From the NCBI GenBank assembly GCA_964016105.1, contig CAXHEX010000005.1, positions 186,001 to 250,000 of the forward strand: 64,000 nucleotides of DNA, given 5' to 3'. The notes beneath the pieces were generated by a model, which searched no databases, was not told where the DNA came from, and saw only the letters and a list, made by a program, of their open reading frames with translations. Position numbers and translations under genes: made by a program. Source of the stretch: Ketobacter sp964016105 (GTDB lineage: Bacteria; Pseudomonadota; Gammaproteobacteria; Pseudomonadales; Ketobacteraceae). Positions 59,717-64,000 of this stretch are shown in pieces. Positions within the stretch are counted from its first letter, which is position 1. Each line of letters starts with the position of its first letter.

Positions 59717-60814
59717 ATGACTGATTCAAAACACAACGCCTCACCTGACGCTCAGACTTTGGACTACCCAAAGCTGGTGCAACAAATAAAATTCTGGGGG
59801 CAGCAAATGGGCTTTCAGAAAATTGCCATTAGCCCCGCCCACACAGGAAAACACGAAGGCCATTTAGAGCGCTGGCTGGAGGCCAACTTTCACGGTGAAA
59901 TGGACTACATGGCACGCCATGGCAGCAAACGCAGCCGACCAGACCTGTTACAACCGGGCACTATTCGAGTGATAACAGCTCGAATGGATTACTTGCCCGC
60001 CGACAGCCGTATTAAAGAAATACTGAACGACAACAGCAAAGCCTACATTTCCCGCTATAGCTTGGGTCGGGATTACCACAAGCTGATACGCAAGCGTTTA
60101 ACAAACCTGGCCAAAAAGGTGGAACAACAAATTGGCCCTTTTGGCTACCGCGCCTTTGTGGACAGCGCCCCGGTGCTGGAAAAAGCCCTTGCAGAGCAAG
60201 CGGGCTTAGGTTGGATTGGCAAGCATACGTTACTGCTGGACCGTGAAGCCGGGTCCTGGTTTTTTCTAGGAGAAATCTACACCGACCTGCCTTTGCCCGT
60301 GGATGAACCGGTGCACCAACACTGCGGCACCTGTCAGGCCTGTATTGATATCTGCCCCACTCAAGCCATTGTGGCACCCTACCAATTGGATTCACGCCGC
60401 TGTATTTCCTACCTCACCATCGAGTTACACGGCCCCATTCCCGAAGCCCTACGCAAACCCATGGGCAACCGGGTATTCGGCTGCGATGATTGCCAACTGG
60501 TGTGTCCTTGGAATCGATTTGCCAAAGTCACCCAAGAGCCGGATTTTTTACCGCGAGAGCCTTTGGCCCATGCGTCGTTAGTTGAATTGTTTTTATGGGA
60601 TGAAGCAACCTTTCTTAAAAAAACAGAGGGCTCAGCCATAAGACGGATTGGTTATCAACGCTGGTTGCGGAATTTAGCGGTGGGGTTGGGTAATGGGCCT
60701 TACTCACCACAGGCAGTGGACGCATTACGCGCGCAACTGCCCGTGGCTACAGATATGGTGAAGGAACATATTCAGTGGGCTTTGGATCAGCTTTTGATAA
60801 AAGTCTCACGATAG
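59717..60814 (+). CDS. queG: Epoxyqueuosine reductase
   Basis: A 365-residue cobalamin- and [4Fe-4S]-dependent enzyme for the last step of queuosine formation. Motifs: GEMDYMARHGSKRSRPDLL split at the cobalamin region, DSAPVLEKALAEQAGLGWIGKH, the ferredoxin clusters CGTCQACIDICPTQAI and CDDCQLVCPWNRF, and a HEAT-like tail. The ATG at 59717 is favoured over an upstream frame start at 59699. Its 3' end overlaps orn tail to tail by 28 bp. Confidence 0.95.
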   Translation: MTDSKHNASPDAQTLDYPKLVQQIKFWGQQMGFQKIAISPAHTGKHEGHLERWLEANFHGEMDYMARHGSKRSRPDLLQPGTIRVITARMDYLPADSRIKEILNDNSKAYISRYSLGRDYHKLIRKRLTNLAKKVEQQIGPFGYRAFVDSAPVLEKALAEQAGLGWIGKHTLLLDREAGSWFFLGEIYTDLPLPVDEPVHQHCGTCQACIDICPTQAIVAPYQLDSRRCISYLTIELHGPIPEALRKPMGNRVFGCDDCQLVCPWNRFAKVTQEPDFLPREPLAHASLVELFLWDEATFLKKTEGSAIRRIGYQRWLRNLAVGLGNGPYSPQAVDALRAQLPVATDMVKEHIQWALDQLLIKVSR

Positions 60815-61335
60815 TGCTTCAACTCCGCAATGGACTCGCGAATATCATCCAGCGCCAAATGGGTGGCGGATTTCTTGAATCCTTCCATGGCAGCAGGATT
60901 CCAACGCCGGGCCAATTCTTTTAACGTGCTCACATCCAGATTGCGGTAGTGAAAGTACTCTTCCAGCTTCGGCATGTAGCGATAAAGAAAACGGCGATCC
61001 TGACAAATGCTGTTGCCACACATGGGCGAAGCCCGGCCATCCACCCACTGGCTAAGAAATTCCAGGGTAGCCTGCTCCGCCTGCTGCTCATTGACCTGAC
61101 TGTCTTTCACTCTTTGGGTAAGCCCGGATTTACCATGCTGGGTAGTGCACCACTCGTCCATTTTGTTCAGGGTTTCATCGCTCTGATGAACCGCCAATAC
61201 CGGGCCTTCTGCCAGCAGATTCAAATCCGCATCCGTAACAATGGTAGCGATTTCAATAATCACGTCGCTGTCGGGATCCAGCCCGGTCATTTCCAAGTCG
61301 ATCCAGATCAGATTATTTTTGCGGTCAGTGGTCAT
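60787..61335 (-). CDS. orn: Oligoribonuclease
   Basis: A 182-residue DEDDh 3'-5' exonuclease that finishes RNA decay and degrades pGpG from c-di-GMP turnover. Catalytic motifs are WIDLEMTGLDPDSD (Exo I, Asp/Glu), the central MCGNSICQDRRFLYRYMP (Exo II) and HLALDDIRESI (Exo III). Length is normal. Upstream lies the palindromic element at 61370-61554, inside its promoter region; its 3' end overlaps queG. Confidence 0.96.
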   Translation of the reverse strand: MTTDRKNNLIWIDLEMTGLDPDSDVIIEIATIVTDADLNLLAEGPVLAVHQSDETLNKMDEWCTTQHGKSGLTQRVKDSQVNEQQAEQATLEFLSQWVDGRASPMCGNSICQDRRFLYRYMPKLEEYFHYRNLDVSTLKELARRWNPAAMEGFKKSATHLALDDIRESIAELKHYRETFIKS

Positions 61336-61645
61336 CAGTGGTCCTTATTTTCAAAAAGTGTGGCAGCCAAACGGGGGTATCGGGGTGTTTCCAGGGCACG
61401 GATACTTGGCCTTCGGCTACCCTGCGCTTCTCAGATTAAGCGGCGCCAGGGCAACTCGCGCTTCGCGCTCAAACACTCCCTGGCTTCACCCGCTTAATCT
61501 TGCGATGCTCGGCTGCGTAAAAGTGCCCTGGAAACACCCCGACACCCCCTCGTTAGGAGAATAGCCCTAGAAACATCCCCAGTTGTGCAAGCAACTCATT
61601 AAAGTAGAATAGCCTAGATAGCGAATTGTGACCCTATAGGCCTTT
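61336..61645. other. Divergent orn-rsgA intergenic region
   Basis: A 310-bp gap holding the promoters of orn (minus) and rsgA (plus). More than half is the palindromic element described separately; the rest (61555-61645) is moderately AT-rich and includes a repeated AGAATAGCC. No tRNA or open reading frame of note was found. Confidence 0.6.
61370..61554. repeat. MITE-like nested palindromic element
   Basis: About 185 bp bounded by inverted repeats. Exact 19-base arms are at 61381-61399 and 61523-61541 (GTGTTTCCAGGGCAC core), with imperfect symmetry running on to AACG and CGTT at the ends. Inside, AGATTAAGCGG (61433-61443) pairs with 61490-61500 and GCCAGGG (61445-61451) with 61478-61484, around a GCGC-TTC-GCGC mini-hairpin. 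The whole could fold into one long cruciform. No transposase frame and no obvious target-site duplication were found. Confidence 0.65.
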
Positions 61646-62662
61646 ATGAGCAAACGCAAACTCACCCGCCGTCAAGCTTGGCGAATCGAAAAAGTACAAG
61701 CGGAAAAAGCCGCCAGAATGGCGAAAAAAGCCAATAAAATAAGCGAGACCGACGGCGACCTGGGCGACGAAGAAGAAGGCTTAGTGGTGAGCCACTTTGG
61801 CACATTTGTAGAAGTGGAACCCAATCAGCACCCCAACCAAACCGTGCAATGCCACTTTCGAGCCAATGTGGGTGCCATCGTCGCCGGCGACAAGGTGGTA
61901 ATGCGGCAATCAGACAGTGGCTATGGCGTGATTGAGACTGTGTTGCCCCGTAGCTCCATCCTGTCACGCCCCAATCCCAGGGGAGTATTAAAGCCCACTG
62001 CCGCTAACATCGATTTTATGGTGTTGGTGATTACTCCGGAACCGGCCCCCTCAACCATGCTGATAGATCGTTACCTGGTGGCAGCCGAACTACAGGACTT
62101 GAATGTCAAAATCCTGCTCAACAAAACCGATTTGATTAATGAGATGAATGAAGTGGCCATTGAGGCTCTACTGAATATATACCGGGATATTGGCTACCCT
62201 GTATGGGAATGTTCTGCCACCACCCATTTCGGACTGGAGCAGTTAAAGGAACTGCTGGATCAAAAAACGTCAGTTTTTGTGGGTCAATCCGGTGTGGGAA
62301 AATCCTCCTTGGTGAACGCACTGCTGCCAGATGTGAACGCCAAGGTGGGCGCCCTTTCAGAAGGCTCAAAATTAGGGCGACACACCACCACAAACGCCAG
62401 GCTGTTCCATTTTCCAAGCGGTGGTGATCTAATCGACTCACCCGGTATCCGGGAATTCGGCCTCTGGCATTTAGAGCCAAACAGCGTTATCGACGGTTAT
62501 AGAGATTTTGAGCCCTGGCGCTTTCAATGTAAGTTTCGTGATTGCAAACACCAACAAGAGCCCGGTTGCGCGCTCAGGCAGGCCGTGGATGATGGCCATG
62601 TGAACAGCCAGCGACTGGAAAATTATTTTGCTATTCTTAGGGGGCTTGAAGAAAGCTCCTAG
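61646..62662 (+). CDS. rsgA: Ribosome small subunit-dependent GTPase A
   Basis: A 338-residue circularly permuted GTPase that helps 30S maturation. The N-terminal OB domain (GLVVSHFGTFVEV to FRANVGAIVAGDKV) precedes the permuted G domain: NKTDL (G4) before GQSGVGKSSLVNAL (G1) and DSPGIREFGLW (G3). The zinc finger CKFRDCKHQQEPGCAL closes the protein. A Lys/Arg-rich start (SKRKLTRRQAWRIEK) is usual. It is 18 bp ahead of the GAF histidine kinase gene. Confidence 0.96.
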   Translation: MSKRKLTRRQAWRIEKVQAEKAARMAKKANKISETDGDLGDEEEGLVVSHFGTFVEVEPNQHPNQTVQCHFRANVGAIVAGDKVVMRQSDSGYGVIETVLPRSSILSRPNPRGVLKPTAANIDFMVLVITPEPAPSTMLIDRYLVAAELQDLNVKILLNKTDLINEMNEVAIEALLNIYRDIGYPVWECSATTHFGLEQLKELLDQKTSVFVGQSGVGKSSLVNALLPDVNAKVGALSEGSKLGRHTTTNARLFHFPSGGDLIDSPGIREFGLWHLEPNSVIDGYRDFEPWRFQCKFRDCKHQQEPGCALRQAVDDGHVNSQRLENYFAILRGLEESS

Positions 62663-62679
62663 CAACAGGAAGGCAACCT

Positions 62680-63951
62680 GTGATCATCGCTCCCATTCCC
62701 GAAGACGAACATGAACGCTTAGACACCCTACGCCAGTATGAAGTGCTGGACACGGGTGCAGAAGCTAATTTCGACGATATCATTGAGCTGGCAGCGCAGC
62801 TATGCCAAGCCCCCATTGCACTGGTAAGCCTGGTGGACAAGGATCGCCAGTGGTTTAAAGCCAAACTGGGCTTAAACGCAGAAGAAACTCACCGTGATCT
62901 GGCTTTCTGCGCCCACGCCATACTGGCTGACGATATTCTGATTGTTGAAAACGCATTATTAGACCCACGCTTCAAAGCTAACCCCTTGGTGCAAGGCGAG
63001 CCCCATATTCGGTTTTATGCCGGCGCACCGTTAATTACTCCTTCTGGCCACAAACTTGGTACCCTTTGTGTTATCGACACTGAACCAAGAACGCTAAATC
63101 AAACCCAACTTAAAGCCATTAAAACCTTATCCAAGCATACCGTTCATTTGCTGGAACTGCGCAAGATGTACGGTGAATCCATTCGCCTAAACCAAGAGTT
63201 ACTGGAAAAAAATGTGGCCATTAAAGAAATGTCACAACACAACCAACGCTTCCTGGCCAATATCAATCACGAAATGCGCACGCCGTTAAATGCCATATCC
63301 GGGTTTAGTACTCAGTTGCTTAAGCGAATAACAAAATTAGAGCTACCGGCTTTCGTTGAAGAGGGACTGGAGTCCATTCAGTTAGCATCAAAGCATTTGA
63401 ACAACTTGATTAACGATGTACTGGATCTATCAAAGCTCAATGCCAATAAACTCAATTACAACGCGGCACCCTTTGACCCCCACACACTGTTGCAGGAAGT
63501 GCTTTACATTAACTCCGTTGAGGCGGAGAAACATCAAGTTGAATTGGTTCTGGACGTGGACACCCATCTACCGGATAGCCTGCTGGGGGATGAACAAAAA
63601 ATCGCACAGGTACTAATCAATATTGTGGCCAACGCCATCAAATTTACACCACAAGGTAAGTCAGTCACTATACAAGCGAAAACCAAAGAACTGACCCTGG
63701 AGATACGGGTAGTGGATCAGGGAGTGGGTATAGATAAACGTGACCTGAAAAAGATTTTTCAGGAGTTTGAGCAGGTCACCAACCCACTGAGCCATCGAAC
63801 CAAGGGTACGGGATTGGGGCTTCCCATCGCTCACCAACTGGTTAAGCGAATGGGAGGCTCAATCAAAGTGGAAAGCGAGCTGGGTAAAGGAACCGAGTTT
63901 GTCATTGAGATTCCCACTCAGGACTTTCAATCCATAGCCCCTTTCCTTTAA
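62680..63951 (+). CDS. GAF-domain sensor histidine kinase
   Basis: A 423-residue cytoplasmic kinase. An N-terminal GAF domain (about 20-165, LAAQLCQAPIALVSLVDKDRQWFK through GTLCVIDTEPR, the form common in free GAF kinases) precedes a coiled coil (about 165-200), the dimerisation domain with His207 in NINHEMRTPLNAISGF, and the ATPase domain with NIVANAIKFTPQG (N box), DQGVGI (G1) and TGLGLPIAHQL (G2). No membrane segment or receiver is present. It starts with a GTG behind an AGGAAGG site 18 bp after rsgA. No cognate regulator is within the window, which ends 49 bp later. Confidence 0.92.
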   Translation: MIIAPIPEDEHERLDTLRQYEVLDTGAEANFDDIIELAAQLCQAPIALVSLVDKDRQWFKAKLGLNAEETHRDLAFCAHAILADDILIVENALLDPRFKANPLVQGEPHIRFYAGAPLITPSGHKLGTLCVIDTEPRTLNQTQLKAIKTLSKHTVHLLELRKMYGESIRLNQELLEKNVAIKEMSQHNQRFLANINHEMRTPLNAISGFSTQLLKRITKLELPAFVEEGLESIQLASKHLNNLINDVLDLSKLNANKLNYNAAPFDPHTLLQEVLYINSVEAEKHQVELVLDVDTHLPDSLLGDEQKIAQVLINIVANAIKFTPQGKSVTIQAKTKELTLEIRVVDQGVGIDKRDLKKIFQEFEQVTNPLSHRTKGTGLGLPIAHQLVKRMGGSIKVESELGKGTEFVIEIPTQDFQSIAPFL

Positions 63952-64000
63952 CCCAGCACCAACGACTTAGATAATAGTACCTACGTCGTTCTGAACAATC

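Noticed and set aside
61336..61645. tRNA gene cluster near orn, as in E. coli
   Set aside because: The hairpins do not form a cloverleaf, no GTTCRAATC T-loop was found and arm lengths are wrong.
1..64000. CRISPR array, prophage or insertion sequence
   Set aside because: No regularly spaced repeats, integrase, transposase or phage structural genes were seen.

Overview
The window reads as chromosome from a Gammaproteobacterium. The best evidence is the conserved block amiB-mutL-miaA-hfq-hflX-hflK-hflC-hisZ-purA, flanked by tsaE, nnr, queG, orn and rsgA, in the order usual for Pseudomonas, Marinobacter, Alcanivorax and related marine genera. A HisZ subunit, a YdbH/YnbE/YdbL envelope system, a GlyGly-CTERM surface protein, many lipoproteins and an RND pump fit a free-living Gram-negative. 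The exact genus cannot be fixed from sequence alone; a marine, lipid- or hydrocarbon-oriented relative of Alcanivorax/Ketobacter is a guess. I saw no rRNA, tRNA, CRISPR array, insertion sequence or prophage.

Layout. 1-10 kb: a lipoprotein hydrolase, the ydbH-ynbE-ydbL lipid-transport operon next to hisC, an HDOD signalling protein, a membrane-anchored peroxiredoxin-like protein, a WYL regulator, and an IgGFc-binding-like secreted protein with a rhombosortase-type tail. 10-15 kb: a TetR/CPXCG pair divergent from a DAPG-hydrolase-like enzyme and an alpha/beta hydrolase, then a thioesterase, a CbiM-like membrane protein and an ElyC-like protein. 15-24 kb: a lipid-oriented stretch holding TetR, a Tat-exported cholesterol-oxidase-like flavoprotein, a large esterase-like lipoprotein, an SDR, a serine-palmitoyltransferase-like PLP enzyme, a divergent acyltransferase and a fatty-acid-hydroxylase-family protein. 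24-32 kb: a redox cluster (thioredoxin, YghU-type GST, peroxiredoxin-like) and an operator-preceded TetR-MFP-RND efflux operon, then a small porin.

32-46 kb: an unusual isocitrate-dehydrogenase-like protein with an internal duplication, a patatin, a small lipoprotein plus MscS channel behind tandem sigma-54-like sites, PBP7, pyruvate kinase, an HD-GYP response regulator, a PEBP protein, and a sulfide/persulfide cluster (AraC and MBL persulfide-dioxygenase-like divergent from a BigR-like ArsR, DUF442 and TauE/SafE). 46-64 kb: an AT-rich unknown gene pair, then the conserved housekeeping block, with a long structured palindromic element between orn and rsgA and an orphan GAF histidine kinase at the end.

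The two observations I rate highest are the IDH-like protein, whose catalytic residues appear split between two tandem copies of a segment so that a single chain could build the normally inter-subunit active site, and the SPT-like/SDR/acyltransferase/hydroxylase neighbourhood, which would suit synthesis of a sphingoid-like or other amino-alcohol lipid. Functional statements rest on motif and family recognition by eye; no database search was run.
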